A DNA stretch of 58,192 nt from an uncultured Corynebacterium sp. (GCF_947253065.1 NZ_CAMXWS010000010.1:1-58192), one strand, 5' to 3'; shown: positions 15,736 through 25,058, counted from the stretch's first letter. The notes: generated from the sequence alone by a model not told the origin. Translations and numbers: made by a program.

Positions 15736-16719
15736 GTGACACAACCTGTTGACGAGCCGTTTCTGAAGTCCGAGCCCCACACCGAGGGCGTGGATTACAA
15801 CCGGAAGAAAACTCCGCCGAAGAACCTCCCGGACGCAATGATCAAAGGTCTGCGTCCGAAGCAGTGGGTCAAAAATGTCCTGGTGCTGGCCGCGCCATTA
15901 GCTGCGGGGGCGGATTCATTCACGTCCCGCACAATTCTGGATATCGTCCTGGCATTCGTGGTGTTCTGCTTCGGTGCGTCCTCGATTTACTTGATCAACG
16001 ACGCACGTGACGTGGATGCTGACCGTGAGCACCCCACGAAGCGTTTCCGTCCGATCGCATCGGGCATGCTGCCGATTAATTTGGCATATGTCATGTCGGT
16101 CGTGCTGATTGTTGCAGCGATCGGTCTGGCATTCCTCGCGTCTGATGGTCCGGCGTTGGCCACGGTTGTGGCGGTGTACATCGCGCTGCAGCTGGGATAC
16201 TGCTTCGGCTGGAAGCACATCCCGGTGATCGATATCGCGCTGGTGTCTTCAGGCTTCATGCTGCGCGCAATGGCCGGTGGTGTCGCGGCGGATATTGAGC
16301 TGTCGCAGTGGTTCTTGCTGGTCGCGGCGTTCGGTTCGCTGTTCATGGCTTCCGGTAAGCGCTATGCCGAATTGCTGCTGGCGGAGCACACGGGTGCGAA
16401 GATTCGTAAGTCGCTGCAGGGCTACACGCAGACCTACCTGCGCTTTGTGTGGACGCTGTCCGCAACAGCGGTTGTCATGTCGTACGCGCTGTGGGGCTTC
16501 ACACTGAGCAGCGGCGTCGCGCCTGCTGAAGGTCTCTGGTACCAGATTTCGATGGTGCCGTTCATCATCGCGATCCTGCGCTATGCCGCGGAGGTCGACA
16601 GCGGAAACGGTGGCGCACCAGATGAGATCGCACTGGAAGACCGCGTTCTGCAGATGTTGGCACTGCTGTGGATTCTGACCATCGTCATGGCTGTCTATGT
16701 TGTGCCACTCATGAGCTAA
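15736..16719 (+). CDS. ubiA: Decaprenyl-phosphate phosphoribosyltransferase UbiA
   Basis: A 327-residue polytopic prenyltransferase-superfamily enzyme that joins decaprenyl phosphate to PRPP, the first committed step to decaprenylphosphoryl arabinose. The metal-binding motif NDARDVDADREHPTKRFRP begins at residue 88 and matches the Rv3806c family. RPKQWVKNVLVLAAPL near the N-terminus is also typical. Nine or so hydrophobic segments follow. GTG is the start, directly after the PAP2 gene with a two-base gap. It feeds AftB and other arabinosyltransferases encoded nearby. Confidence 0.95.
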   Translation: MTQPVDEPFLKSEPHTEGVDYNRKKTPPKNLPDAMIKGLRPKQWVKNVLVLAAPLAAGADSFTSRTILDIVLAFVVFCFGASSIYLINDARDVDADREHPTKRFRPIASGMLPINLAYVMSVVLIVAAIGLAFLASDGPALATVVAVYIALQLGYCFGWKHIPVIDIALVSSGFMLRAMAGGVAADIELSQWFLLVAAFGSLFMASGKRYAELLLAEHTGAKIRKSLQGYTQTYLRFVWTLSATAVVMSYALWGFTLSSGVAPAEGLWYQISMVPFIIAILRYAAEVDSGNGGAPDEIALEDRVLQMLALLWILTIVMAVYVVPLMS

Positions 16720-16729
16720 TATTTCCGGC

Positions 16730-18535
16730 ATGGAAAAACGCGCCCGCTTATCACTGCTTATATCCGCAGCGCTAGCGGGCGTTCTCGCATTCTGGGGCGG
16801 GTGGGCTCGCCGCTGGATTTGCGATGACGGCGTGATCGTCCTGCGTACGGTCCGCAATATCCTGGCTGGCAACGGTCCGGTGTTCAATGCCGGTGAACGT
16901 GTGGAGGCCAATACCTCCACGTTGTGGCAATACCTCATCGCGGCTTTCAGTTGGGTGCCGGGAATGCGGCTTGAAGATGTGGCGATGTGGTTGGCGCTCA
17001 TCTGCACCGTCATCGGTGTTGTGGCAGCCACCATGGCGTCCGGCAAATTGTGGCAGCGGGTCAGTCCGGGATTGGTCGCACCGTTTGGTGTGATCATTTA
17101 TGTTGCGCTGCCGCCGGCACGGGACTTTGCCACCTCTGGTTTGGAATGGGGCTTGTCCCTGGCGTGGATCGGTGTGTGGTGGGCACTGCTGGTCCGCTGG
17201 TCGGCGGGTAATCGCGGTGAGTTGCTTTTGGCGTTCTGGGCAGGTCTGTCGTGGCTGGTTCGTCCGGAGTTAGCTCTTTACGGCGGGCTCACCGGTCTCA
17301 TGCTGCTGGTTGCCAGCCGGATGGATTGGAAGCGCATTGGCGCAATCTGTCTGGCAGCACTTCCAGTGCCGTTGGCGTACCAGATCTTCCGCATGGGTTA
17401 TTACGGTCTGCTCACCCCGCATACTGCGGTGGCGAAATCGGCCTCTGGTTCCGAATGGCGTGCTGGTGTCCGTTATGTGTGGGACCTCGTTGGCACGTAT
17501 GCCCTGTGGGCGCCGTTGCTCGTGGTTGCCGGGTTGGGCATCTGGTGGGTCTTGCGTCTCGGTGCGCAGGAGAAGGTGATTGTTGCTCTGGCTGTCGGCT
17601 GCGGTGCCTTGCACATGCTTTACGTGATGCGTGTTGGTGGGGACTTTATGCATGGTCGCATGGCGCTACTGCCACTGTTTGCGATGCTGTTGCCGGTAGC
17701 AGCGCTGCCGCTGACTCTGCTCAGCGGTGTGGCTGCGACTGCGCTCGCGGTGTGGGCCGGCATCGTGTTCGCCCGTGGACACGAGCTTGGTTTCGAACCG
17801 TTCGTGGAAGGGCCAGAGGCACTGGCCACTGTCGACGAGCGTGAGTTCTGGACAGCGGTGCTGTTGCGTGAATCGGGCAATCCGCCACGTTATTCGGAAG
17901 ACTTCCTGGCCAGTGACTTGATGGGCGGGTGGAAAGAAGGACTCGCTAAGGCAGAAGAAGAAAATGCCGCGGCAATGCGTCTTGTGCTTCTGCAGGAAGA
18001 CCCAAATGTGTACACGTGGGAACCACTCGCACGAGTGAAGCACGACACAGACCTGCTTAACCTTCCCAATACTGCCTACATGATCAATCTGGGCATGGTC
18101 AGTGCGAATTCGGGTTTGGATGTGCGCATCCTCGACAATGTCGGATTGGCTACTCCGTTGGCGGCACGACAGCCGCGTATTGAGGATGGCCGCATCGGTC
18201 ACGATAAGAATCTGCCGACGCATTGGAAATATGCGGATACGGCGGTGGACCCGGATGAGGTTGCTGGGTTCGTCGATAAGCAAAAGCTCCTGCAGGCGCG
18301 CGCGGCATTGCGCACACCGGAGATTGCGGACTTGTTGGCCACCTCGCGTGAGCCGATGAGCGCCGAGCGCTTTTTCAAGAATATGAAGTACGCGCTGGGT
18401 CCTGGTCGGTCTTTGGAAATTTCTGAGGACCCCGCTGTGTACCTTGATAGCGCCACGTTGGAGCGCATTTCTCGTGGTGAGGATGTGGGCCTGTCCGGGC
18501 AGCGCATCGCGTGGCCCGTGAAAAACGTGCAATAG
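16730..18535 (+). CDS. aftB: Terminal beta-(1,2)-arabinofuranosyltransferase AftB
   Basis: A 601-residue GT-C membrane enzyme that caps arabinan with beta-1,2-linked arabinose from decaprenylphosphoryl arabinose, creating sites for mycolate attachment. The N-terminal loop RWICDDGVIVLRTVRNILAG carries the catalytic-type aspartates (D32, D33). ERVEANTSTLWQYL follows, as in Rv3805c. About ten transmembrane segments precede a soluble C-terminal domain (from about residue 350). It starts 10 bases after ubiA and is followed by the mycolyltransferase genes, matching the conserved corynebacterial order. Confidence 0.95.
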   Translation: MEKRARLSLLISAALAGVLAFWGGWARRWICDDGVIVLRTVRNILAGNGPVFNAGERVEANTSTLWQYLIAAFSWVPGMRLEDVAMWLALICTVIGVVAATMASGKLWQRVSPGLVAPFGVIIYVALPPARDFATSGLEWGLSLAWIGVWWALLVRWSAGNRGELLLAFWAGLSWLVRPELALYGGLTGLMLLVASRMDWKRIGAICLAALPVPLAYQIFRMGYYGLLTPHTAVAKSASGSEWRAGVRYVWDLVGTYALWAPLLVVAGLGIWWVLRLGAQEKVIVALAVGCGALHMLYVMRVGGDFMHGRMALLPLFAMLLPVAALPLTLLSGVAATALAVWAGIVFARGHELGFEPFVEGPEALATVDEREFWTAVLLRESGNPPRYSEDFLASDLMGGWKEGLAKAEEENAAAMRLVLLQEDPNVYTWEPLARVKHDTDLLNLPNTAYMINLGMVSANSGLDVRILDNVGLATPLAARQPRIEDGRIGHDKNLPTHWKYADTAVDPDEVAGFVDKQKLLQARAALRTPEIADLLATSREPMSAERFFKNMKYALGPGRSLEISEDPAVYLDSATLERISRGEDVGLSGQRIAWPVKNVQ

Positions 18536-18541
18536 GGATAA

Positions 18542-18560
18542 CGCGATTGATAACATCGCG
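18542..18560. promoter_or_regulatory. Inverted repeat between aftB and the mycolyltransferase gene
   Basis: CGCGAT (18542-18547) and ATCGCG (18555-18560) flank TGATAAC. GATAACG recurs just before and after. The element is 66 bases upstream of the mycolyltransferase start and lacks a T-run, so an operator is likelier than a terminator. Confidence 0.4.
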
Positions 18561-18625
18561 ATAACGCTTTGCGATACACCTGTGTGTAATCACAAATATT
18601 CCTGACTTATCTGATTGGTGGACAC

Positions 18626-19639
18626 ATGAACGCGATTCACTCCATGCGTCGCACGCTGCTTGCCCTTGTGATGGCACTGGCTGCTGCGATGACGCTCATG
18701 GTGGCAACCCCGGACAATGCGCAGGCTGCCGATAACCGTGGCTGGCTTCGTCGTGACGCGACCGGCCACTGCACCTGGGATCCGGTGAAGTACTGGGTAC
18801 AGCGTTGTGACGTGTACTCCCCGTCCATGAAGCGCAATATCCCGGTGCAGATCGTTCCGGCTGCACGTGGCGGTAATGCTGGCCTGTACCTGCTCGATGG
18901 TCTGCGCGCGACTGAGCGCACCAACGCGTGGGTGAAGGATGTCAACGCGGCTGCTGTGTACAAGAACTCGAATATCACCCTGGTCATGCCGGTCGGTGGC
19001 GAGTCTTCCTTCTACGCTGACTGGCAGCATGATCCGAAGTACGGCCAGGGTCAGCCCTATAAATGGGAGACCTTCCTGACTAAGGAGCTGCCGGGCTACC
19101 TGCAGCGCAACTTCGGTGTCTCTCCGCGCAACAACTCCATCATTGGCCTGTCCATGGGTGGCACCGCTGCGATGAATATTGCGGCGAAGAATCCGCAGCA
19201 ATTCCGTCAGGTGCTGTCCTTCTCGGGCTACCTGACCACGACGCTGCCGGGCATGCAGACCATGTTGCGTCTGTCCATGCTTGATGCGGGCGGCTACAAC
19301 TTGAACGCAATGTACGGTTCGATGATCAACCCGCAGCGTTTCGCCAATGACCCGTTCTTGAACATGAGCGGTCTGCGCAACAGCGACATTTACATCTCTG
19401 CTGGCTCTGGTGTTCCTGGCCCGGCTGATGCGAAGTATCTGCCGCAGCACAAGGCGGCCGGCATGGCGCTTGAGTTCGGTTCGATGATGTCCACCCGTAT
19501 CTGGGAGGCGAAGGCTCGAGCACAGGGCCTTCGCGTGACGTCGGATTACCCGGCACAGGGTCTGCACAACTGGGACCAGTTCGGTTACCAGCTGCACAAG
19601 ACGAAGGGTCGCGTTCTTAATCACATGAACGCGTGGTAA
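18626..19639 (+). CDS. cmt2: Trehalose corynomycolyltransferase (antigen 85/Cmt2-like)
   Basis: A 337-residue secreted esterase of the antigen 85 family that moves corynomycolate between trehalose monomycolate and envelope acceptors. A signal peptide covers about residues 1-35 (LLALVMALAAAMTLMVATPD, cut near AQA-A). YLLDGLRATERTNAWV, VMPVGGESSFYADWQ, the nucleophile GLSMGGTAAMN and the final GLHNWDQFGYQL with the catalytic His are all present. The gene lacks LGFP repeats, unlike the next. GGTGGA lies five bases before the ATG. The symbol is by analogy with gene order in C. glutamicum. Confidence 0.88.
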   Translation: MNAIHSMRRTLLALVMALAAAMTLMVATPDNAQAADNRGWLRRDATGHCTWDPVKYWVQRCDVYSPSMKRNIPVQIVPAARGGNAGLYLLDGLRATERTNAWVKDVNAAAVYKNSNITLVMPVGGESSFYADWQHDPKYGQGQPYKWETFLTKELPGYLQRNFGVSPRNNSIIGLSMGGTAAMNIAAKNPQQFRQVLSFSGYLTTTLPGMQTMLRLSMLDAGGYNLNAMYGSMINPQRFANDPFLNMSGLRNSDIYISAGSGVPGPADAKYLPQHKAAGMALEFGSMMSTRIWEAKARAQGLRVTSDYPAQGLHNWDQFGYQLHKTKGRVLNHMNAW

Positions 19640-19654
19640 GCGTTTCTTCGTACT

Positions 19655-19711
19655 AACCCTGGGAGACGGTGACTGCAGATGCAGCTGTGGTCAGTGTTTC
19701 CCAGGGTTTTT
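19655..19711 (+). terminator. Rho-independent terminator after the mycolyltransferase
   Basis: AACCCTGGGA (19655-19664) pairs with TCCCAGGGTT (19699-19708) followed by TTTTT. The loop is long (34 bases). It separates this gene from the LGFP-repeat mycolyltransferase, which therefore needs its own promoter in the following 146 bases. Confidence 0.75.
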
Positions 19712-19782
19712 CTGTGTTCACGGCGTGTCACCCTGTAAAGTCTCAAGTGAAACTTAAACTTCATACCGAAGACCGGGCCCGG

Positions 19783-19816
19783 CCTGGGGGAGGGGAACCC
19801 CCAGGGCGGAGCGCCC
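19783..19816 (+). promoter_or_regulatory. GC-rich structured leader of the LGFP mycolyltransferase
   Basis: CCTGGGGG (19783-19790) pairs with CCCCCAGG (19798-19805). GGGCG (19804-19808) pairs with CGCCC (19812-19816). The two hairpins share bases 19804-19805, so they compete at their border. They lie about 40 bases before the ATG at 19858, whose AAAGGG ribosome site remains free. This may stabilise or regulate the mRNA of an abundant envelope protein. Confidence 0.45.
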
Positions 19817-19857
19817 GTTAGTCCGCCGTACCAACAATCAACAAAGGGCTCTCTAAC

Positions 19858-21822
19858 ATGCGCTTTTCACCCCGACGTACTCCCCGCAAGGTCACTAAAG
19901 GCCAATTGCTCGCGGTCGCCGCAGTTCCCACAGCCTTAGCTGTCGGGGTGGCCGTGGTGCCAGCAGTGGCTCAGAACAGCTCGTCTGGCCTGTCCAGCTC
20001 GCTGTCGTCCGGCCGTGGAATCTCTGACGGTCTGCGTCCGTCCGATCCGCCGCCGCGCACCCCGATTGAGGTGGACGAACACCCGCAGATCCCGGGCCTG
20101 CCGGAGGGTGTTTCCGTTGACCGTATTGAGTGGCTGACACAGCGTCGTGTCGCTGTATTCATCAACTCCCCATCGATGCCGGAAAAGCCGATCCAGGTGC
20201 AGATCCTGCTCGCGCGTGACTGGCACTCCAACCCGCAGGCCAAGTTCCCTGAGGTGTGGGCACTCGACGGCCTGCGCGCACGTGATGACGAGAGCGGCTG
20301 GACCATCGAGACCAATATCGAGCAGTTCTACGCTGACAAGAACGTCAACGTGATCATGCCGGTGGGCGGCGAGTCCTCCTTCTACTCCGATTGGCAGAAG
20401 CCGAATAACGGCAAAAACTACAAGTGGGAGACCTTCCTGACCAAGGAGCTCGTCCCGCTGCTGAACGAGCACTACCGCTCCAACGGCAAGCGCGCCGTTG
20501 TCGGTCTGTCCATGGGCGGCACCGCTGCAGTTAACCTGGCTGAGCGCAACCCGCACCTGTTCAACTTCGTCGGTTCCTTCTCCGGTTACCTGGACACCAC
20601 CACCTCTGGCATGCCGCTGGCGATTAAGGCTGCACAGAAGGATGCAGGTGGCTACGACTCCGAGGCAATGTGGGGCCCACTGGGCTCCCAGGACTGGATC
20701 GACCACGACCCGAAGCTGGGTATTGAGAACCTGAAGGGCAAGACTGTTTATGTCTCCGCTGGCTCCGGTCAGGATGACTACGGTAAGCCTGGCTCCGTTG
20801 CTACCGGCCCGGCTGTTCCGGCTGGTGTGGGCCTGGAGGTCATTTCTCGTATGTCCACCCAGACCTTCGAGCGCTATGCAAAGAAGGCTGGCGTGCCGAT
20901 CATCACTCGTTACCGCCCGTCCGGTGTTCACGCATGGGATTACTGGCAGTTCGAGATGACCCAGGCATGGCCGCACATCGCTGATTCCCTCGAGGTCAGC
21001 GAGGCAGACCGTGGCGCAGAGTGCACCCCGGTCGGCGCGATTGCTGAGGCCACCAAGAGCGGAATCATCGGCAGCTGTGTCACCAACGAATATGACGTTG
21101 CTGGCGGCAAGGGCAAGGCTGAGGAATTCCGCGGCGGTACCGCATTCTGGTCTGAGAAGACCGGTGCACAGGTTCTGGTCGGCGCGATCCTGGCAAAGTA
21201 CAACCAGCTCGGCGGCCCGGCCGGCTGGCTCGGCTTCCCCAAGACCGGTGAGCTGAAGACTCCGGACGGCAAGGGACGCTTTGTCCACTTCGAGCACGGT
21301 TCTGTCTACTGGACCCCGCGCACTGGTGCCCAGGCCATCCCGGGCGACATGTTCGCCGCATGGGGTGCAGGCGGCTACGAGGGTGGCCCGCTGGGCTACC
21401 CGGTCGAGGAAGCCAAGGCTGCAGGAGGCGGCTACATCCAGAAGTTCGAGAACGGCTACCTGACCCGTAACCCGGATGCTAAGAAGCACTACATGGTCTT
21501 CGGTGCGATCGGTGCCAAGTACGGCGAGCTCGGTGGAGCAAGCTCTGACCTGGGTTACCCGAAGGGCAATGAGAAGAAGATCAAGGGTGGCTTCTTCCAG
21601 GAGTTTGAGAAGGGCAATATCTACTGGTCCCCGAAGACCGGTGCTCATGTGATCTACTACGGCGCCATCTTCGACCACTGGGGCAAGAACGGATGGGAGC
21701 AGGGCAAGTTCGGTTGGCCGACCTCCGACATGAAGGAGATCCCGACCGGTGGCCTGACCATCAACTTCGAAAACGGTGGCCTGGACCAGATCTTCGGCCA
21801 GGTCCGCGAACGGAAGAACTAA
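19858..21822 (+). CDS. cop1: Corynomycolyltransferase with C-terminal LGFP repeats (PS1/Cop1-like)
   Basis: A 654-residue secreted mycolyltransferase. A signal peptide (about 1-39, LLAVAAVPTALAVGVAVVPA) is followed by the antigen 85-type catalytic domain: VWALDGLRARDDESGW, VMPVGGESSFYSDWQ, GLSMGGTAAVN (nucleophile Ser), and GVHAWDYWQFEM with the catalytic His. From about residue 385 the protein has LGFP-type repeats (WLGFPKTGE, PLGYPVEEA, DLGYPKGNE, KFGWPTSDM) thought to anchor it to the cell wall. This corresponds to the PS1/Cop1 protein of C. glutamicum, a major arabinogalactan mycolyltransferase. A start at ATG with AAAGGG nine bases upstream is well supported. Confidence 0.93.
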   Translation: MRFSPRRTPRKVTKGQLLAVAAVPTALAVGVAVVPAVAQNSSSGLSSSLSSGRGISDGLRPSDPPPRTPIEVDEHPQIPGLPEGVSVDRIEWLTQRRVAVFINSPSMPEKPIQVQILLARDWHSNPQAKFPEVWALDGLRARDDESGWTIETNIEQFYADKNVNVIMPVGGESSFYSDWQKPNNGKNYKWETFLTKELVPLLNEHYRSNGKRAVVGLSMGGTAAVNLAERNPHLFNFVGSFSGYLDTTTSGMPLAIKAAQKDAGGYDSEAMWGPLGSQDWIDHDPKLGIENLKGKTVYVSAGSGQDDYGKPGSVATGPAVPAGVGLEVISRMSTQTFERYAKKAGVPIITRYRPSGVHAWDYWQFEMTQAWPHIADSLEVSEADRGAECTPVGAIAEATKSGIIGSCVTNEYDVAGGKGKAEEFRGGTAFWSEKTGAQVLVGAILAKYNQLGGPAGWLGFPKTGELKTPDGKGRFVHFEHGSVYWTPRTGAQAIPGDMFAAWGAGGYEGGPLGYPVEEAKAAGGGYIQKFENGYLTRNPDAKKHYMVFGAIGAKYGELGGASSDLGYPKGNEKKIKGGFFQEFEKGNIYWSPKTGAHVIYYGAIFDHWGKNGWEQGKFGWPTSDMKEIPTGGLTINFENGGLDQIFGQVRERKN

Positions 21823-21826
21823 GCGT

Positions 21827-22309
21827 ATGCGCAAAACAGCGATGACGGCAGTCCTCGCTGCGGTGGGGCTTTCTCTCGCCGCATGCGGGGGAGCCACCGT
21901 GGACAGCGAAGATGTGACGGCCACGCCGTCCACATCCGCAGCTGCTCCTTCCAGCAGTGTTGAAGAGTCTCAGAGCGCTACCGAAACTGAGTCCAGCTCA
22001 GCAGCGTCCGCTCCGGCCGACGATCCGGCTGCCGGCGAAGGCGCCGCCAGCGAAGTAGAGAACACCCCGGATGCAGCACCGATGCGTCCGGATCAGGACG
22101 AAGCATTCCTGGAAGCTCTACGCGAAGGCGGAGTCAACGTTGAGGGAAATGAGGAGCAACTCGTAGGTACCGCCCGTACCATCTGCGGCGGAAGCGACAT
22201 CACGCGTGACGCAGTGGCCGGTCAGCTCATTGAGCAGCAGGCCACCCAGCTGGAATTCGACGATCTGACCAAGCTCATCGACTCCGCGGCACGCGATAAC
22301 CTCTGCTAG
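21827..22309 (+). CDS. Lipoprotein with DUF732-like domain
   Basis: A 160-residue predicted lipoprotein. The signal (MRKTAMTAVLAAVGLSLAAC) ends in a lipobox with C20. A Ser/Ala/Glu-rich linker runs to about residue 85. The remaining part matches DUF732: DEAFLEALREGGVNVEGNE, then TARTICGG and a final NLC, the two cysteines probably forming a disulfide. The function of DUF732 is unknown. The gene begins five bases after the LGFP mycolyltransferase stop and precedes the cutinase-like gene by 17 bases, so it is part of the envelope operon. Confidence 0.8.
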   Translation: MRKTAMTAVLAAVGLSLAACGGATVDSEDVTATPSTSAAAPSSSVEESQSATETESSSAASAPADDPAAGEGAASEVENTPDAAPMRPDQDEAFLEALREGGVNVEGNEEQLVGTARTICGGSDITRDAVAGQLIEQQATQLEFDDLTKLIDSAARDNLC

Positions 22310-22326
22310 AAGGAGGGCCGCACGCC

Positions 22327-23256
22327 GTGCGTACCCGTAGAGTTTTCACGATCATTGCTGCGCTCGCCCTCATTGGCGTCATTGCCTTTGGGGCGGCGCA
22401 GTGGCTCGGCCCGGGCGAAGGGCCGGTCCCATCCATTCCGGCGCCACGCGAAAAACAAGCAAAAGAGCCGGATTGGTGCCCGGCAGTAGAAGTCATTTCT
22501 GCACCGGGTACATGGGAATCGGCGAAGGACGATGATCCTTTCGCACCGACCGCGAACCCGAAGAGCTTCATGCTCTCGATCACGCAGCCGCTTCAGCAGC
22601 AATACGACATCAATGATGTCCGTGTGTGGACATTGCCGTACACCGCGCAGTTCAAGAATATTCAGACCCCTGCTGGTCGGGCTGAGATGAGCTATGACGA
22701 TTCCCGTAATGAGGGCATGGCTCGTTTGAATGGGGAGATGCGTTTCATCAGTGAGACGTGCCCGTCGACCGAGTTCATTCTCGCGGGATTTTCGCAGGGC
22801 GCCGTGATCGTGGGTGATATCGCCAGCGATATCGGCAACCACCGTGGTGTGGTCACCCCGGAGAAGGTGCGTGGCGCGATCATGATCGCGGACGGACGAC
22901 GTGAAAACGGTGTGGGCATTAACCCAGGTGTTCCCCTTGGTGGTATTGGTGCGGAGATCGCGCTCCAACCGCTGAACCGTCTTATCCAAGCTGTGGTGCC
23001 AGGTGCGACGATGCGTGGTCCTCGTGAGGGTGGCTTCGGTGCATTGAGTGATCGGGCGATTGAGATTTGCGCACCGAATGATTCCATCTGTGATGCCCCG
23101 CAGGATGTGGGTAATGCGCTGGGTCGAGCACGCGACCTCGTTGAGGCCAACGGCGTCCACGCCATGTATGCCTCGAATCCAGAGGTGATTCATGGCACCA
23201 CTGCGAACCAATGGGTCGTAGAGTGGATTCGCGAAAGTATCGACAACAAAAACTAA
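22327..23256 (+). CDS. Cutinase-family thioesterase/lipase (Rv3802c/ElrF-like)
   Basis: A 309-residue exported serine hydrolase of the cutinase family. One N-terminal hydrophobic segment (IIAALALIGVIAFGAAQWLG) acts as signal or anchor. The nucleophile motif is ILAGFSQGAVIVGDI. The Asp lies in CAPNDSICDAP, whose cysteines match the cutinase disulfide, and the His in GVHAMYAS. Rv3802c and its corynebacterial counterpart, always beside fadD32-pks13, influence envelope lipid composition. GTG is the start, with AGAAGGAGG upstream. fadD32 follows after 20 bases. Confidence 0.9.
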   Translation: MRTRRVFTIIAALALIGVIAFGAAQWLGPGEGPVPSIPAPREKQAKEPDWCPAVEVISAPGTWESAKDDDPFAPTANPKSFMLSITQPLQQQYDINDVRVWTLPYTAQFKNIQTPAGRAEMSYDDSRNEGMARLNGEMRFISETCPSTEFILAGFSQGAVIVGDIASDIGNHRGVVTPEKVRGAIMIADGRRENGVGINPGVPLGGIGAEIALQPLNRLIQAVVPGATMRGPREGGFGALSDRAIEICAPNDSICDAPQDVGNALGRARDLVEANGVHAMYASNPEVIHGTTANQWVVEWIRESIDNKN

Positions 23257-23276
23257 TTGGCCTTTAAAGGAGTTCC

Positions 23277-25058
23277 ATGGATCTCGAACAGCTGCTTTAC
23301 CAGTTCTACGACGACGACAAGATTGATCTGCCGCCGGAGCTGTCCCTGTTCCAGCTGTGCGAAATGCTCTACCAGGGCAGTAAGGAAATGGGCACTGGTG
23401 AGGTGCACCAGCTGCGCTACTGGGACTTCTCCGAAGACCGTGACGGTGTGGCGGTCGACTTCACGCGTGATGAGGTGATCACCCGCATCAAGGCTGTGGC
23501 AGCACGCCTACAGCAGACCGGTCAGCCGGGTGATCGTGTGGCGATCATGGCGGCGAATTCGCCGGAGTACCTCTTCGCATTCATGGGTGCGATCTACGCC
23601 GGTCAGGTACCGGTGCCGTTGTATGACCCGAATGAGCCGGGTCACGGTGAGCAGCTCACCGCTGTGCTATCGGACTCCCAGTCCGCAGCTGTGCTGACAA
23701 ATAATGCCGGGGCGAAGGCGGTACGCGCTTTCTTTGCTGAGGTGCCGCGTGCTAAGCGCCCGCGCATCCTAGTTGTCGACGCATTGCCGGATTCACTGGC
23801 GGAATCCTGGACCGCACCGGATGAGCCGGAAGATTCCGATGCTGTGGATGAGGTCGCGTTCTTGCAGTACACCTCCGGCTCCACCCGTCTGCCGGCTGGT
23901 GTGGTGTTGACCCACCGCGCGATTTTGACGAATGTTCTGCAGATTTACGATGCAGTGGAATTGAAGATGCCGCTGCGTCTGTCCACGTGGCTGCCGATGC
24001 ACCATGACATGGGCATTATTCTGACTGTCTTTGTCACCATCATGGGCATTGAATTTGAGCTGATGGGTCCGCGTGACTTCATTCAGCAGCCGAAGCGTTG
24101 GGTCGACCAGATCAATAAGCGCGAAGACGATGAAGAAAATGAGACCTTCGTTTACACAGTTGTGCCGAATTTCGCGCTTGATCTCGCTGCCCGTTATGCC
24201 GCACCGGAGAACCCGGATGAGTACGATCTTTCCGCGCTCGACGGCATCCTGATCGGTTCGGAGCCGGTGACTAAGGCAGCGGTGGAGACTTTCGTCGAAG
24301 TATTCAAGGATTCCAAGCTGGATCCGCAGGTGCTGCGTCCATCTTATGGTTTGGCAGAGGCCACGTTGATCGTGTCCACCCCACAGACGGAAGAGCGTCC
24401 GCTGTTCAAGACCTTCGACCGTGAAGAAGTGGGCAATGGCCGCATCGTTGAGGCGGAGGACGGTATTCCGTTCGCTTCGAATGGTCAGCCGGTGCCCGAT
24501 ATGCGCTATGCCATCGTGGACCCGGAGACCAAGCAAGAGGTTGATAACGGCCAGATCGGTGAGCTGTGGCTGCACGGCGACAATGTCGCCGCCGGCTACG
24601 AGGGCCGTGAAGAGGAAACCCAGAAGACCTTCAATAACCACCTGCGTGATCAGGACGGTTGGTTGGCTACAGGCGACCTCGTCGCTTTTTACGACGGCCA
24701 CCTTTATATCACCGGCCGTTTGAAGGACCTGGTGGTCATCGCGGGACGCAACCACTACCCGCAGGACATCGAAGCCACTGTCATGGAGGCTTCCGACCAC
24801 GTTCGCCCCGATTCGGTGGCGGCATTCGCGGTGCCGGGGGAGGACGTCGAGAAGCTCGTGCTGCTCGTTGAGCGCGTTGAAGGCGCCGACGAGGCCGGGG
24901 ACGCGATCGCTGAAGATGCGATTCGTGGTGCGGTGTCGAATAAACACGGCATCAGTCCGGAGGTCGTGCGCTTCTATGCGCCGAACGAAATTGCCCGCTC
25001 CAGCTCCGGAAAGATTGCACGTTTGGTCAACCGGGCGAAGTTCCTGCAGGAAAGCTAA
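23277..25058 (+). CDS. fadD32: Long-chain fatty-acyl-AMP ligase FadD32
   Basis: A 593-residue adenylate-forming enzyme that activates the meromycolate-equivalent fatty acid as acyl-AMP and loads it on the N-terminal carrier domain of Pks13. The AMP-binding loop YTSGSTRLPAGVVLTHRAI (about 199-217), the motif GSEPVTKAAVETFVEVF, the SYGLAEAT segment (A8-type core) and the C-terminal RLKDLVVIAGRNHYPQDIE are all present. The length fits the fatty-acyl-AMP ligase subgroup. AAAGGAG six bases before the ATG supports the start. It lies directly before pks13 in the invariant order fadD32-pks13-accD4. Confidence 0.96.
   Translation: MDLEQLLYQFYDDDKIDLPPELSLFQLCEMLYQGSKEMGTGEVHQLRYWDFSEDRDGVAVDFTRDEVITRIKAVAARLQQTGQPGDRVAIMAANSPEYLFAFMGAIYAGQVPVPLYDPNEPGHGEQLTAVLSDSQSAAVLTNNAGAKAVRAFFAEVPRAKRPRILVVDALPDSLAESWTAPDEPEDSDAVDEVAFLQYTSGSTRLPAGVVLTHRAILTNVLQIYDAVELKMPLRLSTWLPMHHDMGIILTVFVTIMGIEFELMGPRDFIQQPKRWVDQINKREDDEENETFVYTVVPNFALDLAARYAAPENPDEYDLSALDGILIGSEPVTKAAVETFVEVFKDSKLDPQVLRPSYGLAEATLIVSTPQTEERPLFKTFDREEVGNGRIVEAEDGIPFASNGQPVPDMRYAIVDPETKQEVDNGQIGELWLHGDNVAAGYEGREEETQKTFNNHLRDQDGWLATGDLVAFYDGHLYITGRLKDLVVIAGRNHYPQDIEATVMEASDHVRPDSVAAFAVPGEDVEKLVLLVERVEGADEAGDAIAEDAIRGAVSNKHGISPEVVRFYAPNEIARSSSGKIARLVNRAKFLQES

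Noticed and set aside
18575..18600. GlxR-type (TGTG-N-CACA) site upstream of the mycolyltransferase
   Set aside because: TGTGTGTAATCACA has the wrong half-site spacing compared with TGTGANNTANNTCACA, so I do not call it.
19936..21933. A 665-codon open frame antisense to the LGFP mycolyltransferase
   Set aside because: It is a mirror of a strongly coding plus-strand gene and shows no domain, signal or ribosome site of its own.
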